DNA from: JADGAU01 sp045047105
Lineage (GTDB): Bacteria > Pseudomonadota > Gammaproteobacteria > GRL18
Direction of reading: 5' to 3'
Assembly (NCBI GenBank): GCA_045047105.1
Contig: JASFYQ010000027.1
Span: 1 to 27,013, forward strand
DNA length: 27,013 nucleotides
Each line of letters opens with the position of its first letter. The first letter of the stretch is position 1. Both the position numbers and the translations under genes were made by a program. Shown piece after piece: positions 1 through 6,120 of this stretch. The notes below the pieces were generated by a model, which searched no databases, was not told the origin of the DNA, and saw nothing but the letters and a program-made list of their open reading frames with translations.

Positions 1-88
1 TTGTTATTGTTATTGTTAATGCGTGTTTTATTAACAGCGTATATTAGGAAGTGTATATTAGGAATTAACTTAGTTGTGTGACATAAAT

Positions 89-1057
89 CTAGTTTTGGCT
101 TAGTACTACTCTATTTCTACCATTTTCTTTGGCTTCATATAATGCTTTATCTGCACGATTAAAAAAGCTGTCACGATTATCATTATTATTTAAAGTTGCC
201 ACTCCAATACTGCTGGTGTAAAAAACCTTTTCATCGTTGTTTAAAACAAAAGATTTTTCAATTTGTTGACGAATTCTTTCGGCTAATAATAAGGCTCCAC
301 TGCGATTAGTATTATTTAGTAATACTACAAATTCTTCACCACCAAAGCGGGAAAATACATCGGTAGTACGAATACAATTAGAAATATGCTGTGATATTTC
401 TTTTAAAATAGTATCACCAAAAGCATGTCCATAAGTATCATTTATATTTTTAAAATGATCAATATCTAAAACTAAAATAGATAAATCATCTTTATTTCTT
501 CTGGCAAGATCCATTTCTCTGGAGAAACCTTTTTCTAAACCGATACGGTTTAATGCGCCTGTTAATGGATCGGTTTGAGCATCTTGAACAGCATTATAAA
601 ATTTTATGGCATTAAATAAAGGAGATAATAAACTAATAAGCAATTTTTCAATAAAATGATTCTCTTCTTCAATGAAACGGTATTTACGAATAAAGAAAAT
701 TTCACCAAGAGAGATATCATTAAAAATCATATTATAAGAAGCATAATGTCTGCCTTTGTTATTAACTATAGTTTGCTCATTAGGCAATTTGTAGATAATA
801 TCATCCAAATTAATCAGAGGTTTAATCTCGTCTGCAAAAACATTGATGAGGTTTTCTATTTCAATTTGTGAATGTAAACGATTAGATAACTTAACCAGAG
901 TTTGTTTATCAACTTCCAGCTTGTTTGTTATATCGTTTTGTTGTATTTTCTTTTGTAACACACCATTATTAGCATTGAATAAACTATCACTATATTGCGC
1001 TGTTTTCTTGCTTTGAACTTTTGTGTTTTGAATTAGGGATAATTTTGGTTGTGCCAT
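89..1057 (-). CDS. GGDEF diguanylate cyclase, soluble
   Basis: Predicted diguanylate cyclase making c-di-GMP from two GTP. The C-terminal half (from about residue 160) is a full GGDEF domain: it has DPLTGALNR, LDIDHFKNINDTYGH, the active-site loop RFGGEEF (near residues 239-245) and SIGVA. An RTTD five residues before GGEEF matches the RxxD inhibitory I-site, so product feedback is likely. The N-terminal ~150 residues show no membrane segment and may be a divergent GAF-like sensor; this is a guess. I prefer ATG at 1057, which has GGTGA five bases upstream. A GTG at 1069 would add four residues but has no clear ribosome site. It is transcribed away from ogt. Function confidence is high; the input signal is unknown. 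Confidence 0.93.
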   Translation of the reverse strand: MAQPKLSLIQNTKVQSKKTAQYSDSLFNANNGVLQKKIQQNDITNKLEVDKQTLVKLSNRLHSQIEIENLINVFADEIKPLINLDDIIYKLPNEQTIVNNKGRHYASYNMIFNDISLGEIFFIRKYRFIEEENHFIEKLLISLLSPLFNAIKFYNAVQDAQTDPLTGALNRIGLEKGFSREMDLARRNKDDLSILVLDIDHFKNINDTYGHAFGDTILKEISQHISNCIRTTDVFSRFGGEEFVVLLNNTNRSGALLLAERIRQQIEKSFVLNNDEKVFYTSSIGVATLNNNDNRDSFFNRADKALYEAKENGRNRVVLSQN

Positions 1058-1204
1058 TTTATTCACCACTACTTTTGTTTAGTTATAATATCTTCTTTAC
1101 TTTTATATATTTCTTTAAATGCTAGTTTCGTGCCAAAAGAAGTGTCAATAAAAAAACACTGCTTTTAGTTTTATAATAAGTTCAACTTTTTCAGAGGTTT
1201 TATC

Positions 1205-1714
1205 GTGGCAAAGCTTAAATATTTATTAGCAATAGCAACTATAAAAAATTACATCTTAGAATTAGAGTTTAATAATGAGCGATTGAACTCGGTATCGTAT
1301 ATTGATATAAAAGAAGCAGCAGAATTTGAAAGAAATCCAGCTATAAGCAAGCAGCAGCAAGATATTGTGTCACAATTTAAACAATACTTTGAGAACCCTG
1401 CAATAGACTGGAATATTGATTTTGACTGGCTCAAAATTTCTGATTTTCAAATAAAGGTATTAGATTATCTGCAAACGATTGCTTTAGGAGAAACCAAAAC
1501 CTATGGTGAAATTGCCAAAGATTTAAATACTTCTGCCAGAGCAGTGGGCAATGCTTGTCGTAGAAATCCTTTTCCGGTTGTTATTCCTTGTCATAGGGTA
1601 GTGGCAAAAAATAGCCTTGGTGGCTATGATGGAGATAAGATCCAGGTAAATGGTGAAATTAATGGTCGCTTACAAATTAAGTATTTTTTATTACAACATG
1701 AGAAGGTCTTATAA
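1205..1714 (+). CDS. ogt: Methylated-DNA--protein-cysteine methyltransferase
   Basis: Suicide DNA repair protein that moves the alkyl group from O6-alkylguanine (and O4-alkylthymine) to its own cysteine. The acceptor motif PCHRVV is present with Cys129. It is preceded by a helix-turn-helix-like segment (TYGEIAKDL, then ARAVGNACRRNP) and followed by LGGYDG, all family hallmarks. At 169 residues it fits the stand-alone Ogt/MGMT type without an Ada activator domain. The start is GTG at 1205, with AGAGG upstream; no better ATG fits the N-terminal strand region. It lies 53 bases before xerD on the same strand and may share a transcript. Confidence 0.95.
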   Translation: MAKLKYLLAIATIKNYILELEFNNERLNSVSYIDIKEAAEFERNPAISKQQQDIVSQFKQYFENPAIDWNIDFDWLKISDFQIKVLDYLQTIALGETKTYGEIAKDLNTSARAVGNACRRNPFPVVIPCHRVVAKNSLGGYDGDKIQVNGEINGRLQIKYFLLQHEKVL

Positions 1715-1767
1715 CCTGAGTCACAAAAACAGCAATTACAAATGATAATAAAGAGACATAATATTCT

Positions 1768-2679
1768 ATGAATGAACAGCAATTGGAAATAGATATCTTA
1801 TTAATTGATAAGTTTATTAATAGTTTATGGTTAGAAAATGGACTAAGCCAAAATACTTTAGATGCTTATAAAAGGGATTTACAAAGCTATGCAAAGTGGG
1901 CGGCCAGTGGTCATGGTAGTGATTTTATTCACTGTAATAGGGATCAACTGTATCGATTTTTGACTCTGCGAATTAATCAGCAAATTAAGCCACGCTCTAT
2001 TGCTCGCTGGTTATCCAGTGTACGACGTTTTTTTTGCTATTTACAGCGTGAAAACCTTATCTATGAAAATCCTTCTGAATTTATTGAATCACCCAAACTG
2101 GGGCATAGTTTGCCGGTTTCTTTATCCGAGCAGGATGTGGAGCGACTATTAGATGCGCCAGATGTAAATGATGTGCTGGGTTTCAGGGATAAAGCTATGT
2201 TGGAGTTATTATATGCAACAGGTTTACGAGTAAGCGAGCTGGTTATGCTGCCATTTATGTCGCTTAGTTTAAATCAGGGCATTGTGCGAGTGGTAGGTAA
2301 GGGCAGTAAGGAGCGTCTGGTTCCCTTTGGAGAAATGGCTTCTATGTGGTTGAGTGATTATATAAAAACCATACGGCCAGATATTTTAAATGGCAGAACC
2401 TGTAACTCCCTATTTGTTACCAAACGTGGTAATTTTATGACCCGTCAGGCTTTTTGGTATATTATTAAAAAATACGCGCCTATTGCAGGTATTAAAACCC
2501 ATCTATCTCCCCACGTACTTCGCCATGCTTTTGCAACCCATCTGCTTAATCATGGAGCTGATTTACGTGTGGTACAGTTATTATTAGGCCACTCCGATTT
2601 ATCTACCACCCAGATCTATACCCATATTGCCAAGCAAAGACTACAAACTTTACATGCTCAGCATCATCCACGTGGATAA
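1768..2679 (+). CDS. xerD: Site-specific tyrosine recombinase XerD
   Basis: Tyrosine recombinase that acts with XerC at dif to resolve chromosome dimers, activated by FtsK. An N-terminal SAM-like core-binding domain (about residues 10-95) is followed by the catalytic domain. The full active site is visible: Arg154 in ATGLRVSEL, Lys178 in VGKGSKER, His249 and Arg252 in HVLRHAFATHLL, His275 in LLGHSDLSTTQ and Tyr284 in IYTH. The length (303) and the C-terminal block are typical of XerD. It lacks the extra insertion that marks integron integrases, so it is not evidence for an IntI next to the cassette-like island downstream. Confidence 0.95.
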   Translation: MNEQQLEIDILLIDKFINSLWLENGLSQNTLDAYKRDLQSYAKWAASGHGSDFIHCNRDQLYRFLTLRINQQIKPRSIARWLSSVRRFFCYLQRENLIYENPSEFIESPKLGHSLPVSLSEQDVERLLDAPDVNDVLGFRDKAMLELLYATGLRVSELVMLPFMSLSLNQGIVRVVGKGSKERLVPFGEMASMWLSDYIKTIRPDILNGRTCNSLFVTKRGNFMTRQAFWYIIKKYAPIAGIKTHLSPHVLRHAFATHLLNHGADLRVVQLLLGHSDLSTTQIYTHIAKQRLQTLHAQHHPRG

Positions 2680-2879
2680 GAAAGTGTGCTTATAACTGCG
2701 ATTCTATGGGTAAAATAGAGAAAAAGGCTTCGTTTAATCGACGCCACAAGCTAGTATTAGCCTGTGTTGTATAAACCAGTGGAAACTTTCTGTTTAACAA
2801 AGCTCTTTCGTGAATAAGTGAGTAATTTTAGCTATACTATAATAAGAAACTGTTATACCTGAATTGTTAAGGAGTTATG

Positions 2880-3134
2880 ATGACAACAATAACCGTTGAT
2901 TTGCCAGAGACTGTTTTTTCAGCCTTACATCTGGTTCCAGATGATTTTGTTAAGGAAATGAGAATTGCAGCGGCTATCAAATGGTATGAGCAAACTTGAA
3001 TTTCACAAGATAAAGCAGCTGAAGTTGCAGGTTTAACACGTGCTGATTTTATTAGTGAACTTTCTAAAGCTAAAGTATCACCATTTCAAATGACTGAGGA
3101 AAGTCTGACTGAGGATATGCTTAATGCCGGTTAG
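2880..3134 (+). pseudogene. UPF0175 antitoxin gene with in-frame TGA
   Basis: The reading frame resembles small UPF0175 proteins, VapB-like antitoxins that pair with DUF3368 PIN toxins. It runs from an ATG at 2880 (AAGGAG five bases upstream; another ATG at 2877) to TAG at 3132-3134. It is broken by an in-frame TGA at 2997-2999, after codon 39. The part before the stop reads as TVDLPETVFSALHLVP and ends near IKWYEQT; the part after reads ISQDKAAEVAGLTRADF, which is the family's helix-turn-helix-like region. One base change would explain the stop. It overlaps the next frame by 11 bases, as such pairs often do. A TATAAT at 2838-2843 may be its -10 box, but I see no good -35. Confidence 0.75.
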
Positions 3135-3240
3135 TCGGGTAATTATTAACGCATCTCCTTTAATTACCTTATTTGCCAGTAATCAGCAGTATATTCCACC
3201 TGAGCTGTTTGATAAAATTATTCTTCCCGAAAAGGTTTAG
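3124..3240 (+). pseudogene. Truncated DUF3368 (PIN-like) toxin
   Basis: A 38-codon frame starting inside the antitoxin's 3' end. Its product begins MPVSRVIINASPLITLFAS and reaches IILPEKV before a TAG. This matches the first strand of DUF3368 PIN-domain toxins, including the first acidic/Asn-Ala-Ser-Pro-Leu block. The family is usually about 150-160 residues, so three quarters of the protein, including the later catalytic acids, are missing. The frame ends exactly where the Uma2 gene on the other strand ends (four-base overlap), so a deletion or recombination junction probably lies near 3237-3240. I did not find the missing part in the window. Expected to be non-functional. Confidence 0.7.
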
Positions 3241-3857
3241 TTGTCCTCTTTTTCTTTCAAAAAATTAACTGTATCCTCATTATCTACATGATAGTAAATA
3301 TCTTCAACCGAAATAGTTGTTTGAATTGAATCACAAGTTATTTCATCACCGAGAAAATAGGAAGTTGATCTCCAATCATCACTTTTCCTAAAGACTTCTA
3401 CTTCACAAATATCTTGCTCAATAACAACATATTCTTCAAGAGTAGGAATATTAAAGTAATAGAGTTTTTTAGTGGTCAGGTCATATTTTCTAGTTGATTT
3501 TGATAATACTTCAACAATGATAACAGATGAAGTTACATAATATTCACTATCATTATCATCAGGATCACAAGTTACGAGTACATCAGGATAAAAAAAACTG
3601 GTGTTTTCTTCTGATACTCTTACTTTCATATCCGTTGAAAAAACTTCACAAGATATTTTTTTTTGTTTTAAATCATTACCTAGTTCACGAATAAGATTGT
3701 TCGATATGCGATTATGATTTCTACTTGCCCCAGCCATAGCATAAACATATCCATTAATATATTCATGCTTTACTTCGCTAATTAACTCACCTTGTAAATA
3801 CTCATCTTCAGAAATTTTACTGTCTGTATTTTTTGCTAAAGGCATTGGTATATCCAT
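3237..3857 (-). CDS. Uma2 family (DUF820) putative endonuclease
   Basis: A 206-residue protein of the Uma2/DUF820 family, which has a PD-(D/E)XK restriction-endonuclease fold and no firmly known role. Visible family blocks are EYLQGE, HEYINGYVYAMAGAS with Glu32, FYPDVLVTCDP with Asp92, VIIVEVLSKSTRKYD with Glu116, and Lys130/131 after it. These correspond to the expected nuclease core. The acidic C-terminus after about residue 190 is not conserved in the family as I know it. The start at 3857 has AAGAGG upstream; Met5 is an alternative. It is the last gene of the minus-strand block. The 80-bp repeat with its promoter lies 25 bases upstream, and its 3' end abuts the truncated DUF3368 toxin. 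Confidence 0.88.
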   Translation of the reverse strand: MDIPMPLAKNTDSKISEDEYLQGELISEVKHEYINGYVYAMAGASRNHNRISNNLIRELGNDLKQKKISCEVFSTDMKVRVSEENTSFFYPDVLVTCDPDDNDSEYYVTSSVIIVEVLSKSTRKYDLTTKKLYYFNIPTLEEYVVIEQDICEVEVFRKSDDWRSTSYFLGDEITCDSIQTTISVEDIYYHVDNEDTVNFLKEKEDN

Positions 3858-3882
3858 TGAATGAAGCCTCTTAATTTGGGTA

Positions 3883-3962
3883 TAACAAGTTGTTGACTAG
3901 TTTTCGTTTAATTATGCCTTAATTCTGATTTTAGCTCAATAATGTTATTTCAAGCCTCTAAC
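3883..3962 (-). repeat. 80-bp direct repeat, copy 1
   Basis: Identical over 80 bases to 6000-6079, in the same orientation. On the minus strand it starts GTTAGAGGCTTGAAA and ends CAACTTGTTA. Identity stops at both ends: positions 3882 and 3963 differ from 5999 and 6080. It lies just upstream of the Uma2 gene; the other copy lies just upstream of the 272-residue gene. It contains the promoter described at 3911-3939. Confidence 0.97.
3911..3939 (-). promoter_or_regulatory. Predicted sigma-70 promoter in repeat copy 1
   Basis: On the minus strand, TTGAGC at 3939-3934 (four of six matches to TTGACA) and CATAAT at 3916-3911 (five of six matches to TATAAT) are separated by exactly 17 bases. It points into the Uma2 gene, whose start is about 50 bases downstream. 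The same promoter occurs in the second repeat copy. Prediction from motif and spacing only. Confidence 0.5.
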
Positions 3963-4113
3963 AGAATACCAACAGAATACCAAGACACCCATACAGAATA
4001 CCAACAAAGAATACCTAAAGAATACCAATAAAGAATACCAAGACATCCATACCGTTTTTGCTCAAAACCAGATGGGTGTTTCAGTGTTTTTTTTTATTCG
4101 TTATTCGTTAGGC
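3956..4113 (-). other. Candidate long attC-like recombination site after brnA
   Basis: On the minus strand, three bases after the brnA stop, comes GCCTAAC (4113-4107), a perfect RYYYAAC core. The far end carries GTTAGAG (3962-3956), which matches GTTRRRY except for the last base. The ends pair: CTAAC+GAATA against TATTC+T+GTTAG, with one unpaired T. An inner eight-base stem pairs 4079-4072 with 3992-3985. The loop holds the AGAATACC repeats. Position and end sequences fit an integron cassette attC, but the length (158) and the absence of a clear central spacer make this weaker than the site at 5078-5146. Confidence 0.4.
3963..4039. repeat. AGAATACC short-repeat array
   Basis: Six exact copies of AGAATACC start at 3963, 3974, 3995, 4008, 4019 and 4032, separated by 3-13 variable bases. 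A longer unit recurs: copy 2 and copy 6 are each followed by AAGACA(C/T)CCATAC. The irregular spacing and the short unit rule out CRISPR. The array sits between the 80-bp repeat and the brnA end. Confidence 0.9.
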
Positions 4114-4116
4114 TAA

Positions 4117-4335
4117 TTATGATGCCCATTTCATTTTAAGTTTACGATGATTAATGGCACAATCACGTAAATATAGATTAATAAGGGTTTGATAAGGTAT
4201 ACCAGACTCTTCTGCTAATGATTTGAAATACTCAACTGATTCACAGTCAAGGCGCATCGTAATAGGTTGTTTAAGGTATTTTATATAAGGGTTTTTCTTT
4301 CCCTTCATTTTTGAAAAATCGTAGTGAGCTTTCAT
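4117..4335 (-). CDS. brnA: BrnA family antitoxin
   Basis: DNA-binding antitoxin partner of BrnT; the family neutralises the toxin and represses its own operon. The 72-residue product begins MKAHYDFSKMKGKKNP, typical of BrnA, and contains ITMRLDCESVEYFKSLAEESGIPYQTLINLYLRDC, which looks like a ribbon-helix-helix domain (quoted in two parts: ITMRLDCESVEYFK and SLAEESGIPYQTLIN). I chose ATG at 4335 because it overlaps the brnT stop as ATGA and has GGAG eight bases upstream. An upstream TTG at 4350 would put that GGAG inside the gene. The stop is three bases from the GCCTAAC core of a candidate attC. Intact. Confidence 0.88.
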   Translation of the reverse strand: MKAHYDFSKMKGKKNPYIKYLKQPITMRLDCESVEYFKSLAEESGIPYQTLINLYLRDCAINHRKLKMKWAS

Positions 4336-4625
4336 TTCTTTACACTCCAATAATATTGCTCTTCACCTTTATCTGCTTTTCGAGCGGAAATAATTCTGAC
4401 TACCGTTTCATTCTCTCTGAAACAATGACAAACAACTAATGTTTTTAAGTTGAAACTAGAGCCAAGTAGAATAAAGTGATCTTCTTCATCAGAATGCTCG
4501 GGATCGTAGAACTGGATTGCATTTTCATCATAAAAGACCGTGCGGGCCTCATCAAATGTGACGCCATGCTTTTTAGCATTGGATTTATCTTTCTTTGTAT
4601 CCCACTCGAATTCTAATTGTTTCAT
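4332..4625 (-). CDS. brnT: BrnT family toxin (DUF497)
   Basis: Ribonuclease toxin of the type II BrnT/BrnA system, related in fold to RelE; the known members block translation by cutting RNA. The 97-residue product has the DUF497 signature in order: FEWDTKKDKSNAKKHGVTF, DEARTVFYD, DEEDHFILLGSS and RIISARKADKGEE. It appears complete. It is the first gene of the pair and its stop overlaps the brnA start by four bases. Toxin-first order is normal for this family. The start ATG at 4625 lies at the predicted transcription start (see promoter), so the message may be leaderless. No Shine-Dalgarno is visible before it. Confidence 0.92.
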   Translation of the reverse strand: MKQLEFEWDTKKDKSNAKKHGVTFDEARTVFYDENAIQFYDPEHSDEEDHFILLGSSFNLKTLVVCHCFRENETVVRIISARKADKGEEQYYWSVKK

Positions 4626-4659
4626 ATGTACAGTGTACTTATGATTGTGAATTTGTCAA
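4626..4659 (-). promoter_or_regulatory. Predicted brnTA promoter with palindromic operator
   Basis: On the minus strand, TTGACA (4659-4654, perfect -35) is followed after 16 bases by TACACT (4637-4632, four of six). The -10 lies within the near-palindrome GTACACTGTAC (4638-4628), a good candidate for BrnA autorepression. With normal spacing the transcript would start at about 4625, the first base of the brnT ATG. This is motif evidence only. Confidence 0.5.
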
Positions 4660-4679
4660 GAATGTGCTTTTTAAGCCTC

Positions 4680-5077
4680 TCACGGTAGGAACACCTGTTA
4701 CCAGCTGCCCCCCGTACAGTCCCGGACGTGCGGTATTACCGCATCCGGTTCTTCGGTTGTACTCACTTTCGCGTAAAGCGAAGCAGCTTTATGCAAAGAG
4801 TATTGGTTGTTTTACACTACGTATTATTCGTGGTTTAGCAATCGCTAAGCGTTTTATTGCCCTAGAGAACTGTCCCCAGGTGCGCGTCACCCCTACGGCC
4901 TACAGGATCCTCTGCCTACGCTTAATCTATCTCGTTCGCAACACCTTACGGTGGTACTCCTCCATAGAGCCAAGGCTCGATACGGGCGGGCGGCTAATCC
5001 TTATGAATTTGCATTGTTGCAAATCCCCCGACAGGGACTTTCAACCTGCTAGATACACCGAGCTTTCCTCGGCGCGA
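4680..5077 (-). ncRNA. Group II intron lacking its reverse-transcriptase ORF
   Basis: On the minus strand, near the 3' end, 4751-4719 folds as a domain V hairpin. Lower stem CCGGA/TCCGG, a two-base CG bulge, and upper stem TGCGGT/ACCGCA match group II domain V. It is followed by a domain VI-like stem (about 4716-4682) with GTAA loop, and a bulged A in CCTACC next to a CCGT/ACGG base stem. Upstream text such as TAGCAGGTTGAAAGTCC and GGACAGTTCTCTAGGGCA resembles other bacterial group II introns. No maturase/reverse transcriptase gene is present; only a short stretch separates the domain I-IV-like part from domain V. The ~400-nt length fits a compact ribozyme or an internal deletion. Ends are uncertain by a few bases; the 5' end (TCGCGCC) departs from the usual GTGYG. 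Confidence 0.72.
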
Positions 5078-5146
5078 TAACGCTTTGCTCTGCTGACCGT
5101 AGAGAGCGACAGTGACCGAAGGTTCAGTAGCAGCAATTTGTTATGT
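5078..5146 (-). other. Candidate attC site, 5' exon of the intron
   Basis: On the minus strand, 17 bases after the stop of the 272-residue gene, the sequence can fold as attC sites do. ATAAC (5144-5140) faces GTTA(T) (5081-5078); a three-base unpaired spacer (AAA against AGC) follows. Then TTGCT (5136-5132) pairs with AGCAA (5089-5085). Further in, CTGAACC pairs with GGTCAG with one extrahelical A. R box, spacer, L box and extrahelical base in this order are the attC signature. The intron follows directly; removing it would join GTTA to GAGG, giving the GTTAGAG found at two other places in the island. Confidence 0.5.
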
Positions 5147-5163
5147 CATTTTATATACTTAAT

Positions 5164-5982
5164 TTATTCCAATAATTTTTTAAATCCATCAACCAATAAC
5201 TTTCTACCTTCAGGACTGGTTAAAAAGGTTTTTGTTGTTTTTACAACTTTATTACCTGCCACTCTATACCATACTCCTTTATCATACAGAGTAAGATCAT
5301 TTTTAATATTTTCAAACTCTTTTTTAAACTTTTTAATTTCTTGGGCTGATGCTTCTAACTTTTCTGCTTGCTTAATTATTATAGATTCTAACTTATCAAT
5401 TTTTTTACTTAGTTCATCAATTTCAGGTTTAGAAAACTTACCTTCATCATTTGTATGTTTTTCAAAACTAGCTCGCAGGGTGTTTATATATTCATCCACT
5501 TCATCTGGGGTACCCGATATATCTAATTCTTCTTTTATTCGCTTAACCCAAGGAGTGATAGCCATTAATGCTTTTGAGAAAGAACTTTTATTAAAACCTC
5601 CAGCTTCAAGCATATGTATACCTGATGCTTCTAATGTTTCATAGGCAAAGTCATCATCATAATCACTTTCTCTAATTTCAAAAAAATACTCTTCCACTGG
5701 AATAAAAGTAATAATTAAAAATGGTTCTTCATCCTCTAGATTTTTCAAATTAAAAGAGTCTTTAGTAAAATATGAGGAATCAAGAATATTCTCAATTTTT
5801 TTTATAGTTGCGGCTCTTATTTTTGGCATTAACTTTCCTAATTCAATAGCAAGTCCTTTTATTGTTTGTTCTCTGTTTTTAACATGGAGTTCTTTAACTT
5901 TTTCATCCCACTGATCTTGGACTGGATCTAGGCTATGAGCTCTAGTATCAAAATCAAATGAAAAAATTCGGTATCGTTTCAT
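5164..5982 (-). CDS. Hypothetical protein with C-terminal coiled coil
   Basis: I do not recognise a characterised family. The 272-residue product starts MKRYRIFSFDFDTRAH, a start I associate only with uncharacterised accessory-region proteins. It has a mixed N-terminal region (1-160) rich in acidic and aromatic residues, with no signal peptide or membrane segment. Residues about 180-235 form a probable coiled coil (PEIDELSKKIDKLESIII, then KQAEKLEASAQEIKKF). A short C-terminal part follows with WYRVAGNKVVKTTKTFL. The start at 5982 has AGGA upstream. It is preceded by the second 80-bp repeat with its promoter and followed by a candidate attC, so it looks like one gene cassette. Function unknown; cytoplasmic. 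Confidence 0.75.
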   Translation of the reverse strand: MKRYRIFSFDFDTRAHSLDPVQDQWDEKVKELHVKNREQTIKGLAIELGKLMPKIRAATIKKIENILDSSYFTKDSFNLKNLEDEEPFLIITFIPVEEYFFEIRESDYDDDFAYETLEASGIHMLEAGGFNKSSFSKALMAITPWVKRIKEELDISGTPDEVDEYINTLRASFEKHTNDEGKFSKPEIDELSKKIDKLESIIIKQAEKLEASAQEIKKFKKEFENIKNDLTLYDKGVWYRVAGNKVVKTTKTFLTSPEGRKLLVDGFKKLLE

Positions 5983-5999
5983 AGCATCCTATATATCGC

Positions 6000-6079
6000 T
6001 AACAAGTTGTTGACTAGTTTTCGTTTAATTATGCCTTAATTCTGATTTTAGCTCAATAATGTTATTTCAAGCCTCTAAC
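6000..6079 (-). repeat. 80-bp direct repeat, copy 2
   Basis: Exact copy of 3883-3962, 2117 bases away in the same orientation, 17 bases upstream of the 272-residue gene's start. On the minus strand it begins at GTTAGAG. The bases just before it read CCAGAAAGGC, resembling the L-box end of an attC (compare AGAGCAAAGC before the core at 5081), so a partial attC may lie beyond 6080. Confidence 0.97.
6028..6056 (-). promoter_or_regulatory. Predicted sigma-70 promoter in repeat copy 2
   Basis: TTGAGC (6056-6051) and CATAAT (6033-6028) on the minus strand, 17 bases apart, are the same elements as in copy 1. They point into the 272-residue gene about 45 bases downstream. Confidence 0.5.
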
Positions 6080-6120
6080 GCCTTTCTGGATAATAGCAAT
6101 TAAAGAGCGATCATCTGTTT

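Noticed and set aside
1..88. TTGTTA hexamer repeats at the left edge
   Set aside because: Too short and too simple in an AT-rich sequence to mean anything by itself.
1768..2679. Integron integrase for the cassette-like island
   Set aside because: Length and motifs are those of XerD and the extra IntI-specific insertion is missing.
3883..3962. The 80-bp repeat itself as a folded attC
   Set aside because: Its two ends (GTTAGAG and CTTGTTA on the minus strand) do not pair with each other; only its first bases look like a recombination core.
3963..4050. CRISPR array
   Set aside because: The repeated unit is only eight bases, spacing is irregular (3-13 bases between copies), and no cas genes are present.
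4087..4095. Plus-strand terminator at the nine-T run
   Set aside because: A weak stem precedes the T run, but no plus-strand gene lies upstream that would need it; for the minus-strand genes the run is an A tract before the hairpin.
4595..5080. A 161-codon plus-strand frame across the intron
   Set aside because: It runs antisense through the group II intron and into brnT's leader. Its product is only the translation of conserved ribozyme sequence, and such frames are often annotated by mistake.
5138..5644. Plus-strand frame of 168 codons opposite the 272-residue gene
   Set aside because: Shadow of the minus-strand gene, with no ribosome site. The minus-strand frame is longer, has coiled-coil periodicity and a normal start.
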